A stretch of DNA of 40,209 nt from a virus (IMGVR_UViG_3300027365_000030:1-40209), one strand, 5' to 3'. Numbered from the stretch's first letter, positions 4,974 to 13,754 are shown. Numbers and translations are program-made. Notes: generated by a model from the sequence alone, not told the origin.

Positions 4974-7025
4974 ATGATTATATCAGGAAAACTTCTTACA
5001 CCTACAGGGGAGCCACTTGCAGGCGCAAGACTTCGCCTGACAGCAACAGCAACGTTCCCAGAAGTTCTCAAGTTCTCAACACAAGAAGTGGTGGTTGATC
5101 CGCTTGGTGAATACAGCATTGATGTCCCCGTTGGTCGATATCGTGTGGATGTATGGGAAAAGTCAAGTCGTGGCTTTGTAAACATCGGGATCATTGAAGT
5201 TAGTGGTGAGACTACAGCCTCTGATATCAACACCCTTCTTATGGTGAATCAGACAAGCATTCCTCGTGATCCTCTGTTGGGTGTTATTGAAGGATTGGTT
5301 GAGTCTGCACAAGAAGCCGCTTCCGATGTATCCTCTGCAATGCAAGAGCTTGATACACGGGTTAATACAGCAATTACAGAAGCTCTAGATGGATTTACCC
5401 CTCGTGACGGCGTAGATGGCATTAACGGAACTGATGGACGTGATGGTGTCACTCCTCAGCTCTCCATTGGTACTGTTGCTGTTGCTGATAATCCAGAAGT
5501 TCAAATCACTGGCACACCAGAAGCTCCAATCCTGAATATCACACTCCCCAAAGGAGCTAAAGGGGATAAAGGCGACACTGGACCACAAGGCCCGGCTGGT
5601 GGTGATGGCGTTGATGGTATCAATGGTATTGACGGGCAAGATGGTGCTGATGGCATTACCCCTGTTCTCTCTATTGGCACTGTTGTAGAGGGTGAGACAG
5701 CAAGTGCCACACTCACAGGAACCACGGAACAGCCAGTAATCAACTTGGTTCTTCCAAGGGGTCCGAAAGGTGATGTTGGTGAACAGGGTATTCAGGGGCC
5801 ACAAGGGCCACAAGGACTCCCCGGAGAAGCTGGTACAGGCGTTGCTAAAGCCCGTACAAACGTATTAACCAAAGCTTTGTTTGGTAGATACAACACATAC
5901 AACACCACTACTAACTGGACCACCAACACTGTAATGGAGTTGGAAGCTGAGTTTACAAGTCTTCGTATTGCTATCCCTAACGCTTCAGCTTCTACCATTG
6001 AGAACGTTAAGGTTAGTGTTGGTGTTGTTGCAGCCAATGTCCCTCAAGCGTGGCTTGTAGGAATTGAGCCTACAGGTGGGTGGATTGACGCCACCATAAA
6101 TGGTAATACAGCCTTTACTCTTCAGCCACGAATAGCAGCAGAGCGAGTCAGCCTTGCAATTAGCGATGAAATCCCCGCTCGTAGCATTCCTCGGACAGAT
6201 GGTGGTGTTCGCCCTCTAATCATTATTCGTGTTGAATATCCTCTAGGGAGTACGCCTTCTGTTCCGTATTTGGGGACAAGCAACTGGCGGCAATTAACAT
6301 CTCCACGGATTATGAAAACTTCTGTTCAGAATGTCTTGGGTGTGACAGATAAAGCATCCTTCACGCAGACCACCAATACAGAAGGTGGGGTAGCTGTCCC
6401 AATCGTTCAATACTTCACTAAGAAGAAAGGACGGCAGCTTCTTATTTCTGCTGACTCCACAGGTGAGGGTGTTGGTAGTAATCCTAACGGGTATGGTGCT
6501 GTTCAGATGGCCTCTTATGAGCTATCCACACCAGACAACCCAATTGAGTATTTCAACGCTGGTCTTCATGCACAAGGCCCAGAAGTATACAGTAAGCGGT
6601 TAGCCGATGTTGGTGATTTTGTAAAGCCTACGATTGTCTTCTACTCCCCTTACAGTGTCAACGATGTTTCTGTTGGCGGAATGACTACAGATCAGCTCAA
6701 CCGTGTCTATACCAACTTAGCCCGTATGGTAGATGAAATGCGTAACTATCCTACATCAAGTCTAATACTTTTAGAGCCTCTTCCTAATAATCCCGCATTC
6801 AGGGATACAGGCGCTGGGGATCAGAGGCGTAGAGATTTGATTGCAGATTTGGCTACATTTGATGTGATTGTTGCAGAGGGCTATGCCGCTGCTTTGAGTG
6901 GGGCACAAGATACTGATGGACAAACTTTGATTGCCTCTGGGCTAACTACAGATAACGTCCATCCTAATTTGGCAGGATATCAAGCCCTCGCACAAATAAT
7001 TAAGCCAATTGTGGAAAATCTTTAA
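4974..7025 (+). CDS. Tail fibre with collagen-like repeats and SGNH-hydrolase domain
   Basis: The 683-aa protein probably binds and trims the host surface. Residues 1-95 resemble the phage tail-fibre N-terminal (transthyretin/Ig-like) domain: ISGKLLTPTGEPLAGARLRL, then DPLGEYSIDVPVGRYRVDV. Residues about 140-155, 190-225 and 265-290 hold Gly-X-Y collagen-like runs (GDKGDTGPQGPAGGDG), a trimerising shaft common in fibres. The C-terminal 200 residues look like an SGNH/GDSL esterase: block I ISADSTGEG (Ser495) and block V DNVHPNLAGY (Asp660, His663). Such domains de-acetylate capsule or O-antigen. The gene stands alone, upstream of the terminase and about 22 kb from the other fibre. Its fold is inferred from motifs, and the substrate is unknown. 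Confidence 0.82.
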   Translation: MIISGKLLTPTGEPLAGARLRLTATATFPEVLKFSTQEVVVDPLGEYSIDVPVGRYRVDVWEKSSRGFVNIGIIEVSGETTASDINTLLMVNQTSIPRDPLLGVIEGLVESAQEAASDVSSAMQELDTRVNTAITEALDGFTPRDGVDGINGTDGRDGVTPQLSIGTVAVADNPEVQITGTPEAPILNITLPKGAKGDKGDTGPQGPAGGDGVDGINGIDGQDGADGITPVLSIGTVVEGETASATLTGTTEQPVINLVLPRGPKGDVGEQGIQGPQGPQGLPGEAGTGVAKARTNVLTKALFGRYNTYNTTTNWTTNTVMELEAEFTSLRIAIPNASASTIENVKVSVGVVAANVPQAWLVGIEPTGGWIDATINGNTAFTLQPRIAAERVSLAISDEIPARSIPRTDGGVRPLIIIRVEYPLGSTPSVPYLGTSNWRQLTSPRIMKTSVQNVLGVTDKASFTQTTNTEGGVAVPIVQYFTKKKGRQLLISADSTGEGVGSNPNGYGAVQMASYELSTPDNPIEYFNAGLHAQGPEVYSKRLADVGDFVKPTIVFYSPYSVNDVSVGGMTTDQLNRVYTNLARMVDEMRNYPTSSLILLEPLPNNPAFRDTGAGDQRRRDLIADLATFDVIVAEGYAAALSGAQDTDGQTLIASGLTTDNVHPNLAGYQALAQIIKPIVENL

Positions 7026-7033
7026 AATAACAG

Positions 7034-7063
7034 TTGACGTATGAGATAAGCATCGCTTATACT
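7034..7063 (+). promoter_or_regulatory. Sigma70-like promoter before the gene at 7139
   Basis: TTGACG (7034-7039), then 17 bases, then TTATACTAT (7057-7065). TATACT is a good -10 box at 18-base spacing. The layout matches the candidates at 82 and 1735. Transcription would start near 7070, just after the fibre gene ends, giving a 70-base leader before ATG 7139. Confidence 0.65.
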
Positions 7064-7114
7064 ATGCACATAGCTTGAAAGAAAGCCTCTGCGGAGGTTA
7101 ATTTAAAACCAACA

Positions 7115-7128
7115 GACTGTGAGCAGTC
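7115..7128 (+). promoter_or_regulatory. Leader hairpin abutting the ribosome site
   Basis: GACTG (7115-7119) pairs with CAGTC (7124-7128) over a TGAG loop, and AGGAG begins at 7129. A second small hairpin, CCTC/GAGG, lies at about 7086-7097. Structure directly against the ribosome site may tune translation of the gene at 7139 or protect the mRNA 5' end. Confidence 0.4.
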
Positions 7129-7138
7129 AGGAGATAAT

Positions 7139-7423
7139 ATGAGCATTATTCAGTACAAAGTAAAACCAGTTACTCGTTACATCGTCACCCGCTATGAAGC
7201 ATCCGGCGATGAACAATTTGGTAAGGTGGGCACAGAAACTTGTGGTGAGTTTGACAACTACCGAAAGGCTAATAGCGTCTGTCAAGCTCTTGCTAAGGCA
7301 GAACTGCTACCTGAACAAGCTGAGGGCGTTCATCTAACTCAATACCGACTATTCAGTCCCGAGTGTGATATTGAAGAGTTGACTTGGGTGACGGTTGAAG
7401 GTGAAACTATAGTGAAAGAGTAA
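7139..7423 (+). CDS. Hypothetical protein (94 aa)
   Basis: The ATG follows AGGAG (7129-7133). The product begins MSIIQYKVKPVTRYIVTRYE and reads as a compact alpha/beta domain: beta-like RYIVTRYEA, a helix ANSVCQALAKAELL, then YRLFSPECDIEELTWVTVEGETIV. Three Cys residues are present but not in a zinc-ribbon spacing. It has its own promoter (7034) and its own terminator (7431), so it forms a single-gene unit, which is unusual in this tightly packed window. I do not recognise a family. Strong independent expression suggests an early or host-directed function, but that is only inference. Confidence 0.6.
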   Translation: MSIIQYKVKPVTRYIVTRYEASGDEQFGKVGTETCGEFDNYRKANSVCQALAKAELLPEQAEGVHLTQYRLFSPECDIEELTWVTVEGETIVKE

Positions 7424-7430
7424 AGGTTAA

Positions 7431-7463
7431 GGGGCTTGTCGGGAGACATTCCCCATTTTATTT
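7431..7463 (+). terminator. Rho-independent-like terminator
   Basis: GGGG (7431-7434) and GTC (7438-7440) pair with GAC (7444-7446) and CCCC (7451-7454) around a GGGA loop, with a small internal mismatch. ATTTTATTT follows. It closes the single-gene unit 7034-7423. Confidence 0.5.
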
Positions 7464-7670
7464 AATTAGCTCCAACAACATGTTGAACAATAGTTTGGCC
7501 TCTGTTGTAATAATCTTGACGATCCGTAAGGCTGGCTATAGAGTTGTAGAAATACGGCTACGCCAGCAGGGCGTCATATTTATTTTGTACCCGATAAGAC
7601 ATTGCAAGGTCTTCTCAGTACCTGTCTACTGGGATAGGGTACACCTTTTACAATCTGACAGGAGATTAAA
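7464..7670 (+). other. Structured gene-free stretch before the mobile nuclease
   Basis: No convincing gene lies here. Several inverted repeats do: GCTGGC (7531-7536) with GCCAGC (7562-7567), enclosing a GTAG/CTAC pair; AGAC/GTCT near 7590-7615; and GTACC/GGTAC near 7618-7641. TTGACG at 7516 with TATAGA at 7537 is a poorly spaced (15-base) promoter candidate. It may be leader RNA or remnant DNA carried with the nuclease gene. I could not fold a tRNA or a group I core from it. Confidence 0.35.
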
Positions 7671-8849
7671 ATGGGACGTAAGAAAGGTTCCTCCATTGGT
7701 CCTAAAGTTGATCTAACGGGCAATGTTTACGGAAAACTAACAGTCACTGCATTTGCGGGAAAACAATACTACCCCTCAGGTGAATCGAAATACACTTGGA
7801 AATGTCAATGCGAGTGTGGTAATGAAATTGTAACCACAGGGAACGCTCTTAGAACTGGTAATACGTCCAGTTGTAGGCAGTGTATTTATATTGATATTAC
7901 AAATCAAAGGTTCGGAAAACTTGTTGCCATTGAACGACAAACTTACCGAGATGAAGCCGGTAAGGCTAAAGCCAAGTGGAAGTGCATATGTGATTGTGGT
8001 AATACGCACTATGTTAGCTATGGTAATCTTTTTCACAAGAATGTAGTCTCTTGCGGTTGCAGATTCTTTGAGATTCAAGAGCAAGATTTTGAGAGAAGAA
8101 AATCAGAACTCCTTGGACGGATTAGGGAGGTTCATGGAGATAGGTACCAATACAACCTTGACTCATTTGTGAATGTTAGTAGCAAAATAAAAATCTTCTG
8201 CGAAGAGCATGGAGAGTTTAGTCAAAGAGTCGCAGACCATGTGTTTGGTGGTACTGGTTGTAGGGAGTGCTTCTTCGATAGTCGCAGATTAGGTGTGGAT
8301 GGCTTTAAAGAAGCATCTACGAAAGTACACGGCACCAAGTATGACTACTCCCTAATTACCGAGTATTATAGAAATAGTGATATTGTTGAAATAATCTGCC
8401 CAGAGCACGGAAAGTTTTCACAATCAGCTCATAGTCATTTAGCTGGTTCGGGTTGCCCTTCTTGTAGTTCTGATCTTCGTCGTTGGGGCTATCGAAACTA
8501 TTGCATTAACAATGAAGAGTTTGGACAGGCGACAGGCAGCGTATATCTATTAGAGTTGACAAATAAAGAAGGGGACAGATTTCTTAAAGTTGGCGTTTCA
8601 AGATCAATAGGTAATAGGTTATCTGTCTATCGTAGGGATGGTCTTGAGCCAAAACTTCTGACGCTGATAGGGTCAATAACAGCCCTCAAAAGCGCAGAAA
8701 TTGAAATTAAAATTCTCCGAGACATTAAGAAAAAACAACTCCGTCATATCCCTCGGATTAAGTTTGCTGGCTGGACAGAATGTGCAAAGATAGAGGCTAA
8801 GGAATATCTTATCTCTGTTTTCGAGGAGGTGAGAAGAAGTGTCAGTTAA
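7671..8849 (+). CDS. Zinc-ribbon/DUF723-like mobile nuclease with GIY-YIG-like C-terminus
   Basis: The 392-aa protein is a probable homing endonuclease. Residues about 44-72 and 103-130 are two similar zinc modules (WKCQCECGN...CRQC and WKCICDCGN...SCGC). Residues about 145-265 hold two copies of a domain with the pattern VHGxxYxYxL...ICxEHGxFxQ...HxxGxGCxxC, which I know as DUF723 of phage mobile nucleases. Residues about 290-385 (SVYLLELTN, FLKVGVSRSIGNRL) resemble the T5orf172 branch of GIY-YIG nucleases. The gene ends 11 bases inside the terminase gene and carries that gene's ribosome site, a typical free-standing position beside a conserved target. The zinc modules also resemble those of the enzyme at 19490. 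The GIY-YIG assignment is moderately sure. Confidence 0.72.
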   Translation: MGRKKGSSIGPKVDLTGNVYGKLTVTAFAGKQYYPSGESKYTWKCQCECGNEIVTTGNALRTGNTSSCRQCIYIDITNQRFGKLVAIERQTYRDEAGKAKAKWKCICDCGNTHYVSYGNLFHKNVVSCGCRFFEIQEQDFERRKSELLGRIREVHGDRYQYNLDSFVNVSSKIKIFCEEHGEFSQRVADHVFGGTGCRECFFDSRRLGVDGFKEASTKVHGTKYDYSLITEYYRNSDIVEIICPEHGKFSQSAHSHLAGSGCPSCSSDLRRWGYRNYCINNEEFGQATGSVYLLELTNKEGDRFLKVGVSRSIGNRLSVYRRDGLEPKLLTLIGSITALKSAEIEIKILRDIKKKQLRHIPRIKFAGWTECAKIEAKEYLISVFEEVRRSVS

Positions 8850-10350
8850 GAAAAAAGAAGTGATCGGACCTAGCAGTCCCAAGCAGCAACTCATGTTGAT
8901 GCAAACAGGGGACACGGCGGTACTTGGTGGCGCGATGGGGTCTGGAAAAAGCTATATTTCATTGCTTTATCCTTTAAAGTTTGCTACTGATCCACACTTT
9001 CGCGGAATTATCTTCCGTCGTTCTATCGGTGAAATCACTGCCCAAGGTGGTCTTTGGGAGAACGCTTGCGAAATCTACACTAAAGTTTACGGAAATGCTG
9101 AAGAGCTTCGTAAACGTGGAAAAACTGGTGGAATCAAGATTCACCAAAAAGATTTGCGAATAACTTTTCCTGCTGGCGGCTCTGTTAAATTTTCTTATCT
9201 TGAATCTAGCAAAGATTTGTTACGCCACCAAGGTGCTCAATATACTTTTGTACTATTTGACGAGGCGACTCACTTCACACAAGAGATGGTTGAGTACCTC
9301 CGTAAGCGAATGCGGTCGGCTCGTGCAAAACACCAACAGCAGATGGTCCTAACCTGCAACCCCGATCCTGATTGGTTTGGGGTTGAGTGGATTAAACCTT
9401 ACTTAACTGAAGACGGAACGCCCAACCCTGAGATGGATGGTGTGATGCGGTATTACGTTGTAGATAGGGGTGAATATGTCTGGTCTGATTCACGCGAAGA
9501 GTTAGAAAAGATTTACGGAGAGGGGGAAGACTCAGGTATCCGTAGTTTTACTTTTGTCAGTGCAAATTGCATGGACAATATTCCGCTAATGGAATCCGAT
9601 AAATCGTACCTCAGCAACCTTAAAGCGCAACCTTGGGTTGATGTACAGCGATACCTCTATGGTAACTGGTATGTACGCCCTACAGGCGCTTCCATGATCC
9701 GCCGCGAGTGGTTTGTTGAAGTAGACGAAGAGCCTGCTTGGACAGATATCGTAAAGACCGTTAGAGCATACGACTTTGCTTTTAAGAAGAAAACAGACGC
9801 ATACCCTAATCCAGATTATACAATCTCAGTAAAGATGAGCAAGCTGAAGGACGGTAACTACTTTATCCACGATATTCGTAGGACTCGTATCCTCCCCGGC
9901 GAATGGTTAGAGTTCATTCTAGAAGCTGCATATGAAGATGGTGCTAAAGTAGATATTGTTCTACCTCTCGACCCGCAAACAAGATACAGCAACTCTTTCT
10001 TATCTAAAGACCTTTCCGAACGCGGTTTCTACGTTCGACAGTTCAAAGCTACTGGTAAAAAAGAAGATCGTTTCAAGCCTTTTGCCTCAATGGTTATGAA
10101 CGGTGGTTTCCAGATTCTGCGTAATTGCGGTTATGACTATGAGAACGGAATCCTCGGTGATCTAAACTTCTTCTACAAAGAACTAGAAGCTTATGACGGA
10201 ACAAGGTCAAGCGGAGATAGGCACGATGACCTGTGTGATGGATGCTCGGACGCATTCCAAGCCGTTGCTACATCTAAAGTTATTCCAAACTTTGGTCCAG
10301 GTCTTCTATCTACAAACCTCAAATCTAACAACCCATTTTCCAACATATAA
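8839..10350 (+). CDS. terL: Terminase large subunit
   Basis: The 503-aa packaging motor cuts concatemeric DNA and pumps it into the prohead through the portal. The ATPase domain has Walker A GGAMGSGKS (residues 30-38) and Walker B FVLFDEA (Asp141, Glu142). The C-terminal nuclease domain begins with VRAYDFAF (Asp312) and includes the acidic cluster DRHDDLCDG near residue 460. The GTG start lies 11 bases before the mobile nuclease gene ends and uses the GAGG inside it, so translation is coupled. The length is usual for phage large terminases. No intron or intein is seen inside. The portal gene follows after 12 bases. Confidence 0.95.
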   Translation: MSVKKKEVIGPSSPKQQLMLMQTGDTAVLGGAMGSGKSYISLLYPLKFATDPHFRGIIFRRSIGEITAQGGLWENACEIYTKVYGNAEELRKRGKTGGIKIHQKDLRITFPAGGSVKFSYLESSKDLLRHQGAQYTFVLFDEATHFTQEMVEYLRKRMRSARAKHQQQMVLTCNPDPDWFGVEWIKPYLTEDGTPNPEMDGVMRYYVVDRGEYVWSDSREELEKIYGEGEDSGIRSFTFVSANCMDNIPLMESDKSYLSNLKAQPWVDVQRYLYGNWYVRPTGASMIRREWFVEVDEEPAWTDIVKTVRAYDFAFKKKTDAYPNPDYTISVKMSKLKDGNYFIHDIRRTRILPGEWLEFILEAAYEDGAKVDIVLPLDPQTRYSNSFLSKDLSERGFYVRQFKATGKKEDRFKPFASMVMNGGFQILRNCGYDYENGILGDLNFFYKELEAYDGTRSSGDRHDDLCDGCSDAFQAVATSKVIPNFGPGLLSTNLKSNNPFSNI

Positions 10351-10362
10351 GGAGGCTAATCA

Positions 10363-11892
10363 ATGGCTGACGAACAAGATGCCTCCGTTGCGGAGAGTGT
10401 TGAAGATGTGCAGCTTGAACAAGGCTCTAATGAGATTCCAACGATAGCATATCGTGAACATGGCTTCAACGGCCTAACCACTTTAGGTGGACAGGTGTTC
10501 GAGGATTGCGCCCATGAGCTGCGCTGGCCTCAAGCCATAGAGACATACAAGAAAATGGCTAAGGATGCTGCTATCAGCCCTGCCCTTGAACTTGTTGAAA
10601 CCATGATTGCACGAGTACCTTGGGATGTCAAGATTCCTGAAGGATACGAGGAGGAATTGGCTGACAAAGCCAATTATCTCAAGCAAGTGATGGTGGACAT
10701 GGACCATGACTGGCAGAGCATGATTAAGCAGGCTGCTACGTTCAAACGTTATGGATTCTCCACTCTTGAGATTGTTCTTCGCTACCGCCGTAAAGAAAGT
10801 GGGTCGAAGTTTAACGATGGCCTTGTTGGCGTAAAGAAGCTTCCTATTCGTTCTCAAGACACCATCGAAGGTTGGTATTGGAAGAACTCTGGACGTGAGC
10901 TTGCAGGTCTTGTTCAACGTGTTTGTATTCCAGACAATGCTCAAGCTAGTGATGGATGGGATTTTGTTAACGCCAATTTGCAGAATGTAAAAGGCGGAAG
11001 CAAGAAGATCGCTCGTAAGAAATTTCTTCTGTTTCGAAACAACCCTCTGAAAGACAGTCCGGTGGGGACAAGTCCTCTTAACGGTTGTTGGCAAGCATGG
11101 AAGTATAAGACAGCATTCCAAGAAGCTGAGGCCATCGGAGCCGCTCAAGACGTGAATGGCTTTAAAGTGCTTTATTTGCCTCCGCAGTATATGGCATCTG
11201 ATGCTTCTGATGAAAACAAAGCTGTATTCCAAGCCTACCAACAAGCAATGGCTAATATGCACGTTGCTAAGCAATCAGGTTTGATTCTTCCTCTTCTTCT
11301 TGATGAGACAGGGAAGCGGATGTTTGACTTTGAAGTGATGAGTGTTACAGGACAACGTTCGTTTGACACTAACGCAATCATTGCTCGTTATAACGCTGAA
11401 ATCCTCACTTGTTTGTTTGCTGACTTCTTGGCCCTTGGTCAACAAGGTGGGGGATCGTTTGCTCTTGGTGAAACAAAAGTAAGCATTATCGAGATGGGTA
11501 TTCAAGCCGCTCTTGACGAAATCAAGAATCAGCTTAATCACCAACTTGTTCGTACACTTTGGGAGCAGAATGGTTGGGATACAACAATCATGCCAGAATT
11601 TGTTTACGGAAATGTGAGCAGAGAATCTCTGGATGAAGTGAGTAAGTTTATTCAACGTACTGCCGCTGTTTCTACATTCCCTCGTAATCGTGACACGATC
11701 AACTGGGTAATGAAGCAAGCTGACATCCCTTATCGTGTTCCAGACACTATGTCTCAAGAAGAGCTTGATGCTGCTCTTGGGAATATGACTTCTCGAAGTG
11801 GTGATGGGATGACAGAGGGACTTAGCTCGGGCACGGGTACAGTGGATGGCAGTTCTGGTGACGGATCAATTTCTAACAATGAAAACACATGA
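10363..11892 (+). CDS. Portal protein
   Basis: The 509-aa protein should form the dodecameric ring at one capsid vertex through which DNA passes. It is recognised by position between large terminase and head protease, by size, and by portal-like segments: DAAISPALELVETMIARVPWDVKI, the wing region FKRYGFSTLEIVLRYRR, and a long helical stem region near residues 370-400 (FDTNAIIARYNAEILTCLFADFLALGQQGGGSFALG), which is typical of Mu gp29/DUF935-like portals. The Ser/Gly-rich tail of about 30 residues is probably disordered. AGGAGG precedes the ATG. The exact portal subfamily is inferred. Confidence 0.88.
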   Translation: MADEQDASVAESVEDVQLEQGSNEIPTIAYREHGFNGLTTLGGQVFEDCAHELRWPQAIETYKKMAKDAAISPALELVETMIARVPWDVKIPEGYEEELADKANYLKQVMVDMDHDWQSMIKQAATFKRYGFSTLEIVLRYRRKESGSKFNDGLVGVKKLPIRSQDTIEGWYWKNSGRELAGLVQRVCIPDNAQASDGWDFVNANLQNVKGGSKKIARKKFLLFRNNPLKDSPVGTSPLNGCWQAWKYKTAFQEAEAIGAAQDVNGFKVLYLPPQYMASDASDENKAVFQAYQQAMANMHVAKQSGLILPLLLDETGKRMFDFEVMSVTGQRSFDTNAIIARYNAEILTCLFADFLALGQQGGGSFALGETKVSIIEMGIQAALDEIKNQLNHQLVRTLWEQNGWDTTIMPEFVYGNVSRESLDEVSKFIQRTAAVSTFPRNRDTINWVMKQADIPYRVPDTMSQEELDAALGNMTSRSGDGMTEGLSSGTGTVDGSSGDGSISNNENT

Positions 11893-11903
11893 AGGAGTGA
11901 ATA

Positions 11904-13277
11904 ATGGCACATGAACTCACTCGCCTAAGAAGCAAGATGTTCGACACTCCTTTGTTGATCGACCCTCGCACCTTCGAATCGGTGATGAATTATTTGGACA
12001 AGCGTTGTGAAGGTGGTGCTGTACTGGAGACTAAAGAAGATTCTCTAGAGTTTTCGATGTATGACACACTCTATTACGCTGAAAATAATCTTGGTGTAAT
12101 CAGCATCACTGGCCCTCTGACCAACAAGTCTACCGGGTGGGAAGCTCTCTGTGGTGGAACTTCTTACGAGAGTATTAAAGAAGACTTCGAATCTCTTGTT
12201 GTTGAAGGTGCCAAGACCATTGCTTTTATGGTTGAGTCTGGTGGTGGTGAAGCTTACGGAATGATGGACACTGGTAATTATCTGCGAAAACTAGCAGATG
12301 AGAACGGTGTACGAATCATTAGTTATGTGGATGGCCTTAGTGCATCGGCAGCATATGGACTTACCGCAATCTCCGACGAAATTGTTTCGAACAAGCAATC
12401 TGAGATTGGATCGGTCGGGGTTCTTATCCGCTTGATGAATGATTCAAAAGCCCTTGAACAGAAAGGCTATGAGCGAACCTTTGTTACAGCAGGATCAGAA
12501 AAAATTCCTTTTGCTGAAGACGGAAGTTTCCGAAAAGAATTTATTCAAGACCTTCAAAATAAAGTGGATGCTCTCTACAAAGATTTCACTGAATATGTTG
12601 CAGAACATCGTGGCATGTCCGTGGAAGCAGTGAGGAATACCGAAGCTAAAACGTTTCTTTCAGAAGAAGCTGTTGCTTTGGGTCTAGCTGATAAAATAAT
12701 GACTCTGGAAGACTTCTACTCTTACTTGTCGTCAGAGGCCCAATCTAATAAGACCGGGAAAGAAATGAACAATCGTATTTTTAAATTTATGAAGAATGAG
12801 GTAACTCCTAATATGTCCGTGGATATGCCAAAGCTCGAAGAGCTTCAAACTCAACTGTCTGACTATCAGGCACAAGTTACTACTCTTCAAGCATCCCTTG
12901 AAGATATGACCCAACTGAAGGCTGCTCTTGAAGCTGCTCTGGGTGAAAAAGAAACCGCTCTGGCTGATGCTCAAGCTCTGGTTGCACAACTGGAACAAGA
13001 GAAAGCAGAGCAGAAATTGCAAGCTCGTAAAGACAAGCTGGCTGCTGTCACTTCCGCTGACCAAGTAGAAGCTCTGGCTGCTTCCCTGTCTTCTCTGGAC
13101 GACGCTGCATTCTCCACTGTTGTAGGCGCTATGGCTGCTCAAGCTAAAGCTCTTGAAAACAGTGAGATGTTCACCGAGGTCGGTGATCAAGGCGTAGAGG
13201 CTTCTGTTGAAGAGACCGCTGCTCCGAAAACTTCCACTACTGATGCGCTGATTCAAGCCCGTCTTCAAAACCGTTAA
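11904..13277 (+). CDS. S49-family head maturation protease fused to scaffold domain
   Basis: The 457-aa protein has two parts. Residues about 1-285 are an SppA/lambda gpC-like serine protease: VESGGGEAYG near residue 113, the nucleophile region YVDGLSASAAYGLTAISDEIV (Ser near 147), and SEIGSVGV with the nearby Lys. It trims scaffold and itself during head assembly. Residues about 300-457 are Glu/Gln/Ala-rich with a long coiled coil (LEELQTQLSDYQAQVTTLQASLEDM and following), as in lambda Nu3-type scaffolds. In lambda the scaffold is also made alone from an internal start, and a plausible one exists here at 12813. Base composition shifts toward GC-ended codons in the scaffold half, as in the neighbouring capsid genes, perhaps for high expression. 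Confidence 0.88.
   Translation: MAHELTRLRSKMFDTPLLIDPRTFESVMNYLDKRCEGGAVLETKEDSLEFSMYDTLYYAENNLGVISITGPLTNKSTGWEALCGGTSYESIKEDFESLVVEGAKTIAFMVESGGGEAYGMMDTGNYLRKLADENGVRIISYVDGLSASAAYGLTAISDEIVSNKQSEIGSVGVLIRLMNDSKALEQKGYERTFVTAGSEKIPFAEDGSFRKEFIQDLQNKVDALYKDFTEYVAEHRGMSVEAVRNTEAKTFLSEEAVALGLADKIMTLEDFYSYLSSEAQSNKTGKEMNNRIFKFMKNEVTPNMSVDMPKLEELQTQLSDYQAQVTTLQASLEDMTQLKAALEAALGEKETALADAQALVAQLEQEKAEQKLQARKDKLAAVTSADQVEALAASLSSLDDAAFSTVVGAMAAQAKALENSEMFTEVGDQGVEASVEETAAPKTSTTDALIQARLQNR
12813..13277 (+). CDS. Possible nested scaffold protein from an internal start
   Basis: ATG 12813 is in frame with the protease gene and is preceded by GAGGT (12798-12802) at ten-base spacing. The product would be 154 aa, MSVDMPKLEELQ onward, exactly the coiled-coil scaffold half without the protease. 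Another in-frame ATG at 12765 has a weaker site. By analogy with lambda C/Nu3, many free scaffold copies per protease are expected. The internal initiation itself is inference. Confidence 0.45.
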   Translation: MSVDMPKLEELQTQLSDYQAQVTTLQASLEDMTQLKAALEAALGEKETALADAQALVAQLEQEKAEQKLQARKDKLAAVTSADQVEALAASLSSLDDAAFSTVVGAMAAQAKALENSEMFTEVGDQGVEASVEETAAPKTSTTDALIQARLQNR

Positions 13278-13295
13278 TTTAAAGGAATTTAAAAT

Positions 13296-13754
13296 ATGCC
13301 TTTCGTAACTATGCCTTACTCCAAGCGCCTGTCTGACCTCGTTGTTCACGAAATTGATCCGAGCGTTGGTTATGGCCGTAAATGTGTAAACGTCACTCCT
13401 CCGGCTGGTGGCGCTGCTGTTGAAATCGGCACCGTTGTTTACCGTGCTAAGGGTACTGACCCTGAAGGTGCTTACGCAGTTCTGAGTGCTGCTGCTCAAA
13501 TCGCAGAGACCAATGAGTTTGCTGTTATTTACGGCGACCATTACAGCTTCAACCCTTCGTTCGTTCCGCGTGCCATTGTTGCTGGTCAGTACAACGCTGT
13601 TGGCTTTGTTGGTCATTCTGGTGGCCTGCAACTGAAAGAATACTACATTCGCCAGTTCGCTAACACCCTCGGCACCCCGCTTACCGATGCTCAGTTTGCT
13701 TCCCTGAAAGAAGTGCTGGAAAAGCAAGGTATCGTGGTTCTGGAAACCAAGTAA
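13296..13754 (+). CDS. Head decoration protein (lambda gpD/HDPD-like)
   Basis: The 152-aa protein should sit on the outside of the capsid and stabilise it. It is identified mainly by position, directly between protease/scaffold and major capsid protein, and by its small beta-rich sequence with the pattern AAVEIGTVVYRAK...VIYGDHYSFNPSFVPRAIVAGQYNAVGFVGHSGGLQLKEYYI seen in decoration proteins of this head type. AAAGGA precedes the ATG. Codons are GC-ended and uniform (CTG, CGT, GGT), matching the capsid gene and suggesting very high expression. Confidence 0.75.
   Translation: MPFVTMPYSKRLSDLVVHEIDPSVGYGRKCVNVTPPAGGAAVEIGTVVYRAKGTDPEGAYAVLSAAAQIAETNEFAVIYGDHYSFNPSFVPRAIVAGQYNAVGFVGHSGGLQLKEYYIRQFANTLGTPLTDAQFASLKEVLEKQGIVVLETK

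Noticed and set aside
7464-7670. tRNA or riboswitch in the structured gap
   Set aside because: Several short stems exist but no T-arm, anticodon arm or known aptamer pattern could be assembled by eye.
10483-11274. 263-codon minus-strand open frame opposite the portal gene
   Set aside because: Composition looks like a reverse reading of the portal codons and no start signal is present.
12732-13727. 331-codon minus-strand open frame opposite scaffold and decoration genes
   Set aside because: Strong codon bias of the plus-strand genes keeps this frame open. No ribosome site, no recognisable sequence, and the plus-strand products are clear.
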